NCBI GenBank assembly: GCA_022820675.1
Contig: JAJEFC010000352.1
Location: 1-33,872 of the forward strand
Direction of reading: 5' to 3'
DNA from: Vicinamibacteria bacterium
GTDB taxonomy: Bacteria; Acidobacteriota; Vicinamibacteria; Vicinamibacterales; UBA8438
Length of the DNA: 33,872 nucleotides
Each line of letters begins with the position of its first letter. Position 1 is the stretch's first letter. This document shows, one piece after another, positions 15,418-23,486 of the stretch. The translations under genes and the position numbers were made by a program. The notes below the pieces were generated by a model. The model had not been told where the DNA came from. It saw nothing but the letters and a program-made list of their open reading frames with translations, and did no database searches.

Positions 15418-15915
15418 ATGGGGGAACGTCTCCGACTACCGAAGAGCATCGCATGGTTGTGCGTGTTGCTGTTCACCGGCCTTCTGGCGATAGCGCAACC
15501 CCCGGCATCGTCAGAGCAAGCGGCCCGCCGGGCCGCCTCGGCGCGCGGCGGTGGCGACAGCAACGTCGCGGATGACCCCGAAAAGCAGACCCGACAACAG
15601 ATCGTGGCGAAGGAGGCGGTGCCGATTCGATTCAGCCCCCCGACGCCCTGGTTGTTCGGCCTTGCCGGATGGGAGGTCGCGCGAACGGAGCTGTCAGAGC
15701 GCTACAGCCTGCTGCGCACGCTGGAGATCGACGTGTTCTCCACCACGCATGCCTGGGCGGAAGTCGAGCTGCCGGAGGTGGCGGGACGCGGGGGCGGCCC
15801 CAGATCGGGATGGGTGTACTGGGGCGAGTCGTTCACGACCGACAGCCTGCACTTCGCCTGGGACGACACCGCGGCCGACGCCGACACCTCTCCGACGCGG
15901 GAAGGTCGACCTTGA
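15418..15915 (+). CDS. Hypothetical exported or membrane-anchored protein
   Basis: A protein of 165 residues starting at ATG 15418, with AGAGG 7 bp upstream. One N-terminal hydrophobic segment is visible (IAWLCVLLFTGLLAIAQPPA), acting as a signal peptide or anchor. It is followed by an Ala/Arg/Gly-rich linker and a compact region, about 65-150, containing IRFSPPTPWLFGLAGWEVAR and a strand-rich stretch (WAEVELPEV, SGWVYWGESFTT). The latter resembles a small SH3-like beta domain, though I cannot name a family. It is followed 9 bp later by a small membrane protein gene, so the two are probably co-transcribed and may act together in the envelope. Confidence 0.65.
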   Translation: MGERLRLPKSIAWLCVLLFTGLLAIAQPPASSEQAARRAASARGGGDSNVADDPEKQTRQQIVAKEAVPIRFSPPTPWLFGLAGWEVARTELSERYSLLRTLEIDVFSTTHAWAEVELPEVAGRGGGPRSGWVYWGESFTTDSLHFAWDDTAADADTSPTREGRP

Positions 15916-15924
15916 CGTCTCCCC

Positions 15925-16266
15925 ATGGCCATCGAGTTCATGAGTCATCCCGTCGTGGCGTTCGGCGTTCCCTACGCCGCCGGCTTCTTCGGCACGTTCA
16001 TTGCCGACATGCTGTCGTTGTACCCCGACGTGAAGCGGCTGCACCTCTATCTGATGTCGGTTCCCGCCACCCTCGTGACGGTCGGTGTATTGCTCTCGGC
16101 AACGACCGTGTCGGTCCCGGTCGACAGCCCGACCGGGACAATCCGGGAGTACTGCTGCGGCCACACCCAGTCGATTCCCGGGTTCGGTCTCTTCGTCGGA
16201 ACGATGATGTTCTACGGGACGTTGGCGCCGGACCTGTTCGCAAAACGTCGCGATGGCGTGCGCTGA
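15925..16266 (+). CDS. Small membrane protein of unknown function
   Basis: A protein of 113 residues beginning 9 bp after the preceding stop. Three hydrophobic stretches are visible: VVAFGVPYAAGFFGTFIADM, LYLMSVPATLVTVGVLLSAT and FGLFVGTMMFYGTLAPDLFA. Between the second and third lies a polar loop with a Cys-Cys pair (REYCCGHTQSIPGF). It probably sits in the inner membrane next to its upstream partner. No family recognised. The adjacent Cys residues could bind metal or form a disulphide, which is speculative. Confidence 0.65.
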   Translation: MAIEFMSHPVVAFGVPYAAGFFGTFIADMLSLYPDVKRLHLYLMSVPATLVTVGVLLSATTVSVPVDSPTGTIREYCCGHTQSIPGFGLFVGTMMFYGTLAPDLFAKRRDGVR

Positions 16267-16478
16267 ACGAGGCCCGAACGCGGGACGGCAGGCTCGGCCC
16301 GCCGTCAACCCGTTGCCCCCCCACGAGCCGCCGGCCGCCGGCGGACATGATCCACGGCCCGCCGGCCTGAAGAACCCGCAACAGCATCCTCGTGTCCCGG
16401 GGCGCTTCTCGACACGAGAGCGGACCAATGACCCGCAACACGACGCTTGGGCTCGCCGAGCCACCGACGTAACGGATG

Positions 16479-16509
16479 GGGGGGCAGCCCACCTGATGGG
16501 CTGCCCCCC
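16479..16509. terminator. Perfect 12-bp hairpin, probable terminator
   Basis: GGGGGGCAGCCC (16479-16490) pairs perfectly with GGGCTGCCCCCC (16498-16509) around a 7-nt loop. It starts 18 bp after the stop of the leftward NIPSNAP gene and also lies beyond the rightward small membrane gene, so it can serve both strands. There is no obvious U-tract, which is common in high-GC genomes. Confidence 0.65.
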
Positions 16510-16527
16510 GGCAGGTCCGATTCCCGG

Positions 16528-16995
16528 CTACTTCAGAGCCGAGAAGTCGCTGGCGCTCATCCAGAAGACCTCGATGCCCTCGAGCGGGGCCGGGTACTTC
16601 CCGATCAGCTCATCCCAGTCCGGGTCCTCGCGGAACGCGGCCCACACCTCGTCCCGGTGCGCGCGGTCGCGATAGGCGAGCATCCAGACCAGGGTGTTGG
16701 GGTTGTCGAGCCGTTGCCAGACCGCGACCACCTCGGCCCCGTGCTTCTCGAAGATGGCGACCTCGCCGTCGCGGAACCGCTGGTGCAGCTCGTCGATGCC
16801 GCCGCTGCCGTCTTCGGCCTGCGGGCGGGCGGTGTACATGCGGACCTCGAAGCAGCGCGAGTCGGCCGCCACGTTGTTCGACAGATCGGCCGACAGGTCG
16901 CCCTTCGGACCGCACGCGTCCGGCGGCCCCTGGGCGGCGGCCAGACCACTGACACCGAAACCGATGACGACGGCGAGCACAACTGTTCGAATCAC
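16528..16995 (-). CDS. Exported NIPSNAP-family protein
   Basis: A protein of 155 residues starting at GTG 16995, chosen because AGGAGGAG lies 4-5 bp before it; a longer frame from 17058 has no such site and an arginine-rich leader. The signal peptide is about 1-22 (TVVLAVVIGFGVSGLAAAQ). The mature part carries the NIPSNAP ferredoxin-like domain: CFEVRMYTARPQ, LHQRFRDGEVAIFEKHGAEV, TLVWMLAYRDRAHRDEVWAA, FREDPDWDELI, ending VFWMSASDFSALK. NIPSNAP proteins resemble dimeric alpha-beta barrel proteins; their biochemical role is unclear. Exported single-domain versions are common in Acidobacteriota. Two Cys residues sit near the mature N-terminus (DACGPKG and SRCFEVR). It is followed by a strong hairpin terminator. 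Confidence 0.88.
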   Translation of the reverse strand: MIRTVVLAVVIGFGVSGLAAAQGPPDACGPKGDLSADLSNNVAADSRCFEVRMYTARPQAEDGSGGIDELHQRFRDGEVAIFEKHGAEVVAVWQRLDNPNTLVWMLAYRDRAHRDEVWAAFREDPDWDELIGKYPAPLEGIEVFWMSASDFSALK

Positions 16996-17118
16996 TGTTC
17001 TCCTCCTGGACTGGTTCGTCCGCCGAGTGTCTCTCGTCGCGCAGCGCGACCGGCCCACGGTACACCGTCCGTTCCCGTTTCGTCCACCGTCGCGCCGCTC
17101 GACGACAAGCGACGACGG

Positions 17119-17583
17119 CTACCGCTTGCCGACCTGTCGCTCGTACTCGGGCTCGAGCAGGTCGGCGGTGTGCAGGTCGAAGGCCCCCGCGGTGCGCTCG
17201 TAGGCGCCGCGGAACTCGGCGTGGCACCGGTAGCAGACGGTGAGGTCGCTCAGCCGGCTGTAGATCGCGAGGTCGATGAGGGTGGCGGCGGCGAGAATGC
17301 CGTAGGCGACGAGGTCGAGGCCGAACCAGTAGAAGCCGGCGCTGATCAGGGCGCCGATGACCACGATGGTCACCCCGAGCTTGGGGTCGAAGTCCTTCCG
17401 CAGGTAGAAGTCGCCTCCCCGGCAGACCGGACACCGGTCCACCTGCCGGTCGGCGCGGACCGCGTCGGAGAACGACAGCAGGAAGGCCTGACCGCAACGG
17501 CCGCAGTCGATCTGCGCCGACTCGGCGTCGGGCCGCAACGGCAGCGCGCTGTCGCACTGGTGGCAGCGAACGGTGACTTCCAT
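17119..17583 (-). CDS. Zinc-ribbon membrane protein
   Basis: A protein of 154 residues. The N-terminus has two zinc-ribbon-type Cys pairs (RCHQCDSALPL and DCGRCGQAFLL). A further pair, RCPVCRGGDFY, follows, and a fourth, VCYRCHAEFRG, comes after the membrane part. Two hydrophobic helices lie at about 70-105 (LGVTIVVIGALISAGFYWFG and LVAYGILAAATLIDLAIY). It probably sits in the inner membrane with cytoplasmic metal-binding ribbons; no exact family is claimed. It lies downstream of a polytopic membrane protein on the same strand. Its start region was duplicated (161 bp), so a truncated chimeric copy of its N-terminus now lies between the two genes. Confidence 0.75.
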   Translation of the reverse strand: MEVTVRCHQCDSALPLRPDAESAQIDCGRCGQAFLLSFSDAVRADRQVDRCPVCRGGDFYLRKDFDPKLGVTIVVIGALISAGFYWFGLDLVAYGILAAATLIDLAIYSRLSDLTVCYRCHAEFRGAYERTAGAFDLHTADLLEPEYERQVGKR

Positions 17584-17818
17584 GGTGATCAGACCGGCAC
17601 CGAGGTCGCGACGAGCGGGTACTTGGCCAGCACCTCGCCGACGATGACGGTGAAGAACCGGCCGCAGTCGATCTGCGCCGAGTCGGCGTCGGGCCTCAGC
17701 GGCAGCGCGCTGTCGCACTGGTGGCAGCGAACGGTGACTTCCATGGTGATCAGACCGGGACCGAGGTCGCGACGAGCAGGTACTTCGCCAGCACCTCGCC
17801 GACGATGACGGTGAAGAA
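17498..17818. repeat. 161-bp tandem duplication across a gene junction
   Basis: Bases 17498-17657 and 17659-17818 are near-identical, with about six differences in 160 positions. Each copy contains the 3' end of the leftward polytopic membrane gene and the 5' end of the zinc-ribbon gene, so the original gene junction is present twice. The length is not a multiple of three, and the outer genes are intact on either side. The high identity implies a relatively recent event. Confidence 0.93.
17589..17744 (-). CDS. Chimeric 51-residue mini-ORF made by tandem duplication
   Basis: The frame starts at ATG 17744, 5 bp after the stop of the polytopic membrane gene. It encodes the first about 29 residues of the zinc-ribbon protein (MEVTVRCHQCDSALPLRPD, ending DCGR) fused to the last about 22 residues of the membrane protein (FFTVIVGEVLAKYPLVATSV). 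It ends at 17589, and the intact zinc-ribbon gene starts 5 bp later. It keeps the ribosome-site context of the real gene, so it may be translated. It has half a zinc ribbon plus one hydrophobic helix. More likely a duplication by-product than a selected gene. Confidence 0.5.
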   Translation of the reverse strand: MEVTVRCHQCDSALPLRPDADSAQIDCGRFFTVIVGEVLAKYPLVATSVPV

Positions 17819-18553
17819 GTCGACGTAGAGGATGCCGGTGGCCGACTGGGTGGACCGGATCTTGGCGGTCTCCCACGTCAGGTAGGCCAGGACCACCGGC
17901 CCGAGCAGGCCGAAGAGCACCCGCTGCCAGAAGAACACGCCGTCGATCGAGAGGATGTAGCGATCGAAGGGGACCCCCGGCAGCTCGGCCAGGGCGATCC
18001 CCCACCACACCGCGGCGGCCACGACGAGAATGCGCAGCGCCGTCGAGCCGATGTGGAAGCGGACGACCGACTGCAGCAGCGACACGTCCATCGACGGCAG
18101 CACCAGGTACCAGTGGCCCAGGATCATCGCGGTCGACGTGCCTCCCAGGAGGGCCGCCGAGGTCACGAAGCTCGCGGCCGTCAGGACCGCCGGGAGGCCC
18201 CCGTCGCCGGCCGCGGCCAGCCCCTGCGCCACGAGGGCGGCGCCGCCCGAGAGCACCGCCGTCCACACCCACAGCGGCCGCAACCGCGCCAACACGCGCC
18301 CGATGGTCGCCCAGTAGACGAGCACCGCGCCCGTCGCGGTCAGCAGCAACGCGAGAGCAACGCCCTGGGCGTCGGTCCCCAGCCGCACCGCCTCGGGGCG
18401 CATGGCCAGCGCCACGAGCAGCAGCACCGCCGCGAAGCCGGCGTTGAACCGGAAGAACTTGACGCCGGCCTCCTTCCCCACCAGCACCAGGGTGAAGACG
18501 ATGCCGACCCCGAGGTGGGCGAGGAACAGGAACAGGACGAAGGAGAGGGTCAT
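17750..18553 (-). CDS. Polytopic inner-membrane protein of unknown function
   Basis: A protein of 267 residues with about eight hydrophobic helices, for example FVLFLFLAHLGVGIVFTLVL, AGFAAVLLLVALAM, ALALLLTATGAVLVYWATIG, ALRILVVAAAVWWGIALAEL and LFGLLGPVVLAYLTW. A conserved-looking motif, LGHWYLVLPSMDVSLLQSVV, lies mid-protein, with His and Arg near membrane faces that could be haem or quinone contacts. This is reminiscent of NrfD/DmsC-like membrane subunits, but I do not assign it. It starts at ATG 18553, with GGAG-type purines upstream. It precedes the zinc-ribbon membrane protein, originally separated by only 5 bp, which suggests an operon and a shared complex. Confidence 0.75.
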   Translation of the reverse strand: MTLSFVLFLFLAHLGVGIVFTLVLVGKEAGVKFFRFNAGFAAVLLLVALAMRPEAVRLGTDAQGVALALLLTATGAVLVYWATIGRVLARLRPLWVWTAVLSGGAALVAQGLAAAGDGGLPAVLTAASFVTSAALLGGTSTAMILGHWYLVLPSMDVSLLQSVVRFHIGSTALRILVVAAAVWWGIALAELPGVPFDRYILSIDGVFFWQRVLFGLLGPVVLAYLTWETAKIRSTQSATGILYVDFFTVIVGEVLAKYLLVATSVPV

Positions 18554-18852
18554 CGTGACGCGCCGCGCACGACGGTGAACCGAGGCTGCCGCGAGCCCCG
18601 GCTCCCCCGCGCGGAACTCTGACAGGCGGCGTCACCCTCGCGGCTTCGCCGCCCGCCCAGCCAATGCTACCCGGAGTCGGCACCTACGGCGTGGGTTTGC
18701 GCTCCCTCCGGTTGGGAGGCGGCGCCGTCGTCGCGGGTCGGGCTCTGGTCGACTGTACCTGGAACGAACCTCCCGTCCGGCCGCCGACGTGAGCCCGCAA
18801 CCGGCGGAAAGAGGGCGGCGGCAGCACGGAAGCCCTCATGCAGGTCCGTCCG

Positions 18853-19452
18853 TCAGCCCAGCCGGCGGTTGACCTCGTCCCAGCTCACGACGTTCCACCA
18901 CGCCGCGATGTAGTCGGGGCGCCGGTTCTGGTAGTTCAGGTAGTAGGCGTGCTCCCACACGTCGAGCCCGAGCACCGGGACCCGGCCGCTCATGAGCGGC
19001 GTGTCCTGGTTCGGGGTGCTCTCGATGGCCACCGACCCGCCGTCCTTGACGAGCCACGCCCACCCGCTGCCGAAGCGGCCCACGGCGGCCGCCGCGAACT
19101 TCTCCTTGAAGGCGTCGAAGCCGCCGAAGGCGCCGTTGATGGCGTCGCCGATGTTCCCGGAGGGCGCGCCGCCCGCGCCGGGGGCCATGACCTGCCAGAA
19201 CAGGGTGTGGTTGGCGTGCCCGCCGCCGTTGTTGCGCACCGCGGTACGGATGCCCTCGGGCACCGCGTCGAGATCGCCGACGAGCTCCTCCACGCTCCGG
19301 CCCTGGAGGTCGGGATGGCCCTCGAGAGCGCCGTTCAGCTTGGCGACGTAGGTCGCGTGGTGCTTGCCATGGTGAATGCGCATCGTCTGCTCGTCGATGT
19401 GCGGGGCGAGGGCGTCGAAACCATAGGGCAAACCGGGAAGCTCGTGCGCCAT
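18853..19452 (-). CDS. sodA: Superoxide dismutase, Mn-type
   Basis: A cytoplasmic Fe/Mn-family superoxide dismutase of 199 residues, starting at ATG 19452 with AAGGAG 9 bp upstream. Metal ligands are visible: H27 in [11 protein letters not shown]82 in [10 protein letters not shown], and D164 and H168 in [15 protein letters not shown]. The Gly before the second His block (NNGGGHANH) and the Gln in TPNQDTPLM correspond to residues usual in Mn rather than Fe enzymes, so a Mn or cambialistic enzyme is likely. There is no signal peptide. It lies 277 bp downstream of mqnE on the same strand, a gap large enough for its own promoter. It converts superoxide to hydrogen peroxide plus oxygen. Confidence 0.97.
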   Translation of the reverse strand: MAHELPGLPYGFDALAPHIDEQTMRIHHGKHHATYVAKLNGALEGHPDLQGRSVEELVGDLDAVPEGIRTAVRNNGGGHANHTLFWQVMAPGAGGAPSGNIGDAINGAFGGFDAFKEKFAAAAVGRFGSGWAWLVKDGGSVAIESTPNQDTPLMSGRVPVLGLDVWEHAYYLNYQNRRPDYIAAWWNVVSWDEVNRRLG

Positions 19453-19729
19453 GCGGAATTCTCTCCTTCGTGTGTTCCTTGGGGTTGAGGGTGCGACGGT
19501 TCGGGTCGAGCCGCTCGGACGCGCATCACCCGACGCGCGTGGCCGCTCGTCCGGAGCCGGGTGGCCGGCACCCACTCGAGCGATCGAACGCGAGGGCGCC
19601 GGGGCTGCCCCGCCGTGTGTGCCGGGAGTGCAGGTCCGCGGAAACGGACTGCGCTCAGGGGGCAGTTGGCAATTCTGTGTCGATCACTTGTCCCTGTTCG
19701 TGCTCGATCCGGACCCGAGCGGCGCGGAA

Positions 19730-20851
19730 TCACGCCGAGACGACGTTGTAGAGCGTGTCGCGCTCCACGGGGTCGCGGCCCGCGACCCGGATGAGCCGGC
19801 TGATGTCGTCGGTGGTCATCGCCTCCGGCGTCCGGGCGCCGGCCATGTGGTAGATCTGCTCCTCCTGGACCGTCCCGTCGAGGTCGTCGACCCCGAACCA
19901 CAGGGCCGTCTGCGCCGTCTCGACCCCGGTCGCGATCCAGAACGCCTTGATGTGGGGCACGTTGTCGAGCACGAGCCGCGCCACCGCGTGAACCCGCAGG
20001 GTGTCGGCCGCGGTCGGGGCCGGCAGCTTCCTCATCTGGTTGTTGTCGGGGTGGAACGCCAGCGGGATGAACGCCTGGAACCCGCCCGTCTCGTCCTGCA
20101 GGGCGCGGGCCCGCAGCATGTGGTCGACCCGCTCGTCGTCGGTCTCGATGTGCCCGTAGAGCATCGTCACGTTCGAGCGCATGCCCAGCCGGTGCGCGGT
20201 GCGGTGGATGTCGAGGTAGCGCTCGGTGCCGCACTTGTCGTGGCAGATCTTGCGGCGGACGCGCTCGGCGAACACCTCGGCCCCGCCTCCCGGCAGCGAG
20301 TCGAGCCCCGCCGCCATCAGCTCGCGCAGCACCTGCGCGTCGGTCCTGCCGTAGAGGTCGGCGAAGAACGCGATCTCCACCGCCGTGAAGCACTTCAGGT
20401 GCACGTCGGGGCGGATGCGCTTGAACCCCCGCAGCAGCTCCAGGTAGTAGTCGAACGGCAGGTCCGGGTGCAGGCCGTTCACCACGTGCACCTCGGTCAG
20501 GGCCTGGTCCTGCCGGGACCGCAGCTTGTCCCACACCTGCTCGAGGGTCAGGGTGTAGGCGCCGTCGTCGCCGGGCTGCAGGCGCGCGAAGGCGCAGAAC
20601 AGGCAGCTCGCCACGCAGACGTTGGTCGCCTCGATGCGGATGTTGTGGTTGAAGTACGTCCGCCCCGCGTGCCGCCGCTCGCGCTCGCGGTTGGCGAGCC
20701 ACCCCAGGGCCAGGAGGTCGGGGCAGGCAAACAGCCTCACGCCGTCGTCGTGGCTCAGCCGCACCCCGGCGTCGAGCTTCCCGGCGACGTCGAGGAGCCC
20801 GGTCCGCGCGAGGCGCGACGGCGACGGCGGGGCGACGGCGGCGTCCGGCAC
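19730..20851 (-). CDS. mqnE: Aminofutalosine synthase (radical SAM)
   Basis: A protein of 373 residues if it starts at GTG 20851; no ATG lies near the start and no strong ribosome site is visible. The radical-SAM CxxxCxxC is C79, C83, C86 in EATNVCVASCLFCAF. Motifs then match MqnE: VVNGLHPDLPFDYYLELL, KCFTAVEIAFF, GLDSLPGGGAEVF, RSNVTMLYGHIE, FIPLAFHPDN and NVPHIKAFWIATGVETAQ. MqnE adds the radical from SAM to 3-(1-carboxyvinyloxy)benzoate to give aminofutalosine, an early step of menaquinone synthesis by the futalosine route. The other mqn genes are not in this window. It follows the OmpR-type two-component pair by 62 bp on the same strand and may be co-transcribed. Confidence 0.93.
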   Translation of the reverse strand: MPDAAVAPPSPSRLARTGLLDVAGKLDAGVRLSHDDGVRLFACPDLLALGWLANRERERRHAGRTYFNHNIRIEATNVCVASCLFCAFARLQPGDDGAYTLTLEQVWDKLRSRQDQALTEVHVVNGLHPDLPFDYYLELLRGFKRIRPDVHLKCFTAVEIAFFADLYGRTDAQVLRELMAAGLDSLPGGGAEVFAERVRRKICHDKCGTERYLDIHRTAHRLGMRSNVTMLYGHIETDDERVDHMLRARALQDETGGFQAFIPLAFHPDNNQMRKLPAPTAADTLRVHAVARLVLDNVPHIKAFWIATGVETAQTALWFGVDDLDGTVQEEQIYHMAGARTPEAMTTDDISRLIRVAGRDPVERDTLYNVVSA

Positions 20852-20913
20852 CCGACTATCGTACGCCGGAGCGCCCGCCGCAGGCAACCGCGCGCCGGCG
20901 CGGTGGAGGGTGG

Positions 20914-22335
20914 TCACGCAACACCCGCGGGCCGCGACGCCGGCTCCCCCACCGGCGGCGAGGGCGCCAGCGGGAGGGTGATTCGGAACCGGCTGCCGCG
21001 GCCGTCGATGCGCTCGTAGGCGAGCCGGCCGTGGCTGGCCTCGACCGCCCACTTGGCGATGGAGAGGCCCAGGCCGCTGCCCCCGGAGGCCGCGCCGTGC
21101 GCGCCGCGGTAGAACCGGTCGAAGAGCCGCGATCGGTCGCGGGCGGGAATGCCGGGCCCCGTGTCGCTCACCTCGAGCACCGCATCGCGGGACGATACGG
21201 CCACGCGGAGCCGGATCTCGCCCTCGGCCGGCGTGTACCGAATCGCGTTGTCGACGAGGTTGATCACCGCCTGGCGCAGCGCGATCTGGTCGCCGAGGCA
21301 TCGCGCCCGGGCCTCGTGCTCGACCGTCATCGACTGCCGCTTCTCCTCGGCCAGCACCCCGAGATGCGCGGCCACGTCGTCGGCGAGGGCGCCGAGCTCG
21401 ACCGGGCGGTGGGCCAGCGCGAGCTCGCCGCGGTCGGCGCGCGACAGGAGCAGCAACCGGTCGACGAGGCGCGTCAACCGGTCGGTCTCCTCGAGCATGC
21501 TCTGGATGACCTGCTCGTAGGCGCCGGCGTCACGGTGCTCGCGCAGGCCGACCTCGCCGACGCTGCGGATGGCCGTGAGCGGCGTCCGCAACTCGTGCGA
21601 CACGTCGGACGTGAACTGCCGCATCTGCTTGAACGAGGACTCCAGACGGCCGAGGGTGTCGTTGAACACCGTGGCGAGCCGGCCGAGCTCGTCGCGCGGG
21701 CTGTCGACGGGCAGCCGCTCGTCGAGGTTCGCGGCGGTGATGGCACGGGCCCGCTCGGCCATGCGGTGCAGCGGCGACAGCGCCCCCCGCGCCAGGACAT
21801 ACCCCCCGGCGCCGGCCACCGCCACCGTCAGGGGCAGCCCCAGCAGCAGGAGGACCGCGAGCTCGCGCACCTCGAGCCGCGTGAAGGCCTCGGAACGGCC
21901 GACCTGAATCACCACCGGCCGCCCGCCCACGGTGGCCCGGTCGCCCAGGATCCGGAACGGCGCCGGATCGTCCGGCAGCGAGCGGATCCGGCCGTCCGCC
22001 TCGTCCACGAGCGATTCGCTCGCGGGCACCGGCAGCCGCGCCGCGACCGATGTCCGGTAGATGAGGTCGCCGCCGGGGGTCCACACCTGGAGCCAGGGAC
22101 CGTCCGTCCACGGCTCCCCCTCGAACCACGTCAGGGACCCGTCGGGACCCTGCTCGGCCATCTCCGCCGCCCAGCGGAAGTCGCTGCGCAGCCGCGCGTC
22201 GAGGGCGTCCGACAGGTTGCGGGCCACCAGGACCAGCACCGCCGAGACGTAGACGCCCAACACCGCCACCATGACCGCCATGTACAAGAACGTCAGCCGC
22301 GCCCGCAGCGTGTGCGGAACCCAGCGCCAGCTCAT
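20914..22335 (-). CDS. HAMP-type sensor histidine kinase (CusS/QseC-like)
   Basis: A protein of 473 residues in the classic layout: TM1 at about 13-37, a periplasmic sensor of about 120 residues, TM2 at about 159-182, HAMP at about 183-236, HisKA with H247 (SDVSHELRTPLTAIRS), and an HATPase with N-box (INLVDNAIRYTP), G1 (DTGPGIP) and G2 (GSGLGLSIAKW). The ATG overlaps the stop of the upstream response regulator by 4 bp, so the two form a coupled pair. The order regulator-kinase and the overall similarity resemble metal or envelope-stress systems such as CusRS, but the periplasmic domain shows no recognised ligand motif. The downstream neighbour is mqnE. Confidence 0.96.
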   Translation of the reverse strand: MSWRWVPHTLRARLTFLYMAVMVAVLGVYVSAVLVLVARNLSDALDARLRSDFRWAAEMAEQGPDGSLTWFEGEPWTDGPWLQVWTPGGDLIYRTSVAARLPVPASESLVDEADGRIRSLPDDPAPFRILGDRATVGGRPVVIQVGRSEAFTRLEVRELAVLLLLGLPLTVAVAGAGGYVLARGALSPLHRMAERARAITAANLDERLPVDSPRDELGRLATVFNDTLGRLESSFKQMRQFTSDVSHELRTPLTAIRSVGEVGLREHRDAGAYEQVIQSMLEETDRLTRLVDRLLLLSRADRGELALAHRPVELGALADDVAAHLGVLAEEKRQSMTVEHEARARCLGDQIALRQAVINLVDNAIRYTPAEGEIRLRVAVSSRDAVLEVSDTGPGIPARDRSRLFDRFYRGAHGAASGGSGLGLSIAKWAVEASHGRLAYERIDGRGSRFRITLPLAPSPPVGEPASRPAGVA

Positions 22336-23081
22336 GGCTCACCTGCCCGCAGCATGAAGCCGACCCCCCGGACGGTGTGGATCAGCCGGACCGGATGGTC
22401 GAGGTCGATCTTGCGGCGCAGTCGGGAGATGTGAACGTCGATGACGTTGTCGAGGGTCGTGCTGCGGGCCGTCTCGCGCCAGACCTCGCGCGCCAGGGTG
22501 TCGCGCGAGACGACCTGGCGGGCGTTGCGGGTCAGGTAGTGCAACAGGTCGAACTCCTTGGCGGTCAGCTCGATGGCCTGCCCGTCGCGTGTGACCCGCC
22601 GGGTCGCCCGGTCGATCTCGAGCGTGTCGACGGCCAGGCGGTCGGCTTCGCTCACCCGTCCGCGGCGGGCGACGGCGCGGAGGCGGGCGAGCAGCTCCGC
22701 GAACGCGAACGGCTTCACGAGGTAGTCGTCGGCCCCCGCGTCGAGCCCGACGACCCGGTCGTCCAGGGTGTCCCGCGCGGTCAGCACCACCACCGGCGTG
22801 TCGAGCCCCTGCTTGCGCAGGGCCGAGAGAATCTCGAGGCCGTCGCGCCCCGGCAGCATCAGGTCGAGCAGGACGACCTCGAACCGGTCCCGCGCGAGGC
22901 GGAAGAAGGCGCCCTCGCCGGTGGTCTCGACCACGACGTCGTAGCCCTCGCCCTCGAGACCCTGGCGCAGGGCGAGGGCGACCTTCTCCTCGTCCTCGAC
23001 GACGAGCAGGCGGCCGGCCGGCACAGGTTGCGGCCTCTCGTCGGTGCCGCTCTCCGGCGAGCCCGTGGTGGTCGGCGGCAT
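22332..23081 (-). CDS. OmpR/PhoB-type response regulator
   Basis: A protein of 249 residues with an extra about 22-residue N-terminal leader before the receiver. Receiver: acidic E29/D30, phospho-acceptor D73 (VVLLDLMLPGRDG), T101 region (VLTARDT) and K123 (DDYLVKPFAF). The winged-helix DNA-binding domain covers about 150-245 (ELTAKEFDLLHYLTRN, DNVIDVHISRLRRKID, LIHTVRGVGFML). It is coupled by a 4-bp overlap to the downstream sensor kinase. An internal ATG is absent at the receiver start, so the long leader may be real, or translation may begin at an unseen alternative codon. It is divergent from the DUF6152 gene. Confidence 0.96.
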   Translation of the reverse strand: MPPTTTGSPESGTDERPQPVPAGRLLVVEDEEKVALALRQGLEGEGYDVVVETTGEGAFFRLARDRFEVVLLDLMLPGRDGLEILSALRKQGLDTPVVVLTARDTLDDRVVGLDAGADDYLVKPFAFAELLARLRAVARRGRVSEADRLAVDTLEIDRATRRVTRDGQAIELTAKEFDLLHYLTRNARQVVSRDTLAREVWRETARSTTLDNVIDVHISRLRRKIDLDHPVRLIHTVRGVGFMLRAGEP

Positions 23082-23486
23082 CTCTGACGATCTCCGATCG
23101 CTTCAGGCGTTTCGGAACGCCCCTGACGGGCCCGGCACGCGTCGACGGTCGCCGAGCTGCGCACGGCAAGCGCAGCCCGGGCGACCCCCGGTCCCGTCTC
23201 GAGCGGCACCACGTTCCCGTCGCCGCCCTTGCGGCGCCGCTGCCCGCACGACCGCTCCCGCGGCAGTCCGCGCCGTTCCGCGACGCGAGCTCCTGCCGCC
23301 GCCTTGCGGCGCCGCTGCCCGTCCCGTCAAGCCTACAGCAGTCCGCGGCGTTCTCCGGCGCGAGGTCTGCCCCGCCGGCGTCCGTTCAGACAAACTTCAG
23401 GAATGAACCGCGAGGGGGTCCCGCAGTATGATAGCGATTGGCCGCCGCGACCACCGGCCCGCAAGGCGGCGATGGGGAGGGGAACG
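23082..23486. other. Divergent intergenic region, no gene seen
   Basis: These 405 bp lie between the leftward regulator gene and the rightward DUF6152 gene. They contain an imperfect 75-bp direct repeat (described separately), a TATGAT hexamer at 23427-23432 (a possible -10) and the ribosome site before 23487. Open frames here are Arg/Pro-rich and show no family resemblance. Confidence 0.5.
23227..23376. repeat. Imperfect 75-bp direct repeat in a regulatory gap
   Basis: CCTTGCGGCGCCGCTGCCCG occurs at 23227 and again at 23302. The following bases (CAGTCCGCGCCGTTC versus CAGTCCGCGGCGTTC, then GCGAGCTCCTGCCG versus GCGAGGTCTGCCCCG) stay similar. The core includes the palindrome GCGGCGCCGC. It lies between divergent promoters, so binding or topological effects are possible, but none is shown. 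Confidence 0.7.
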
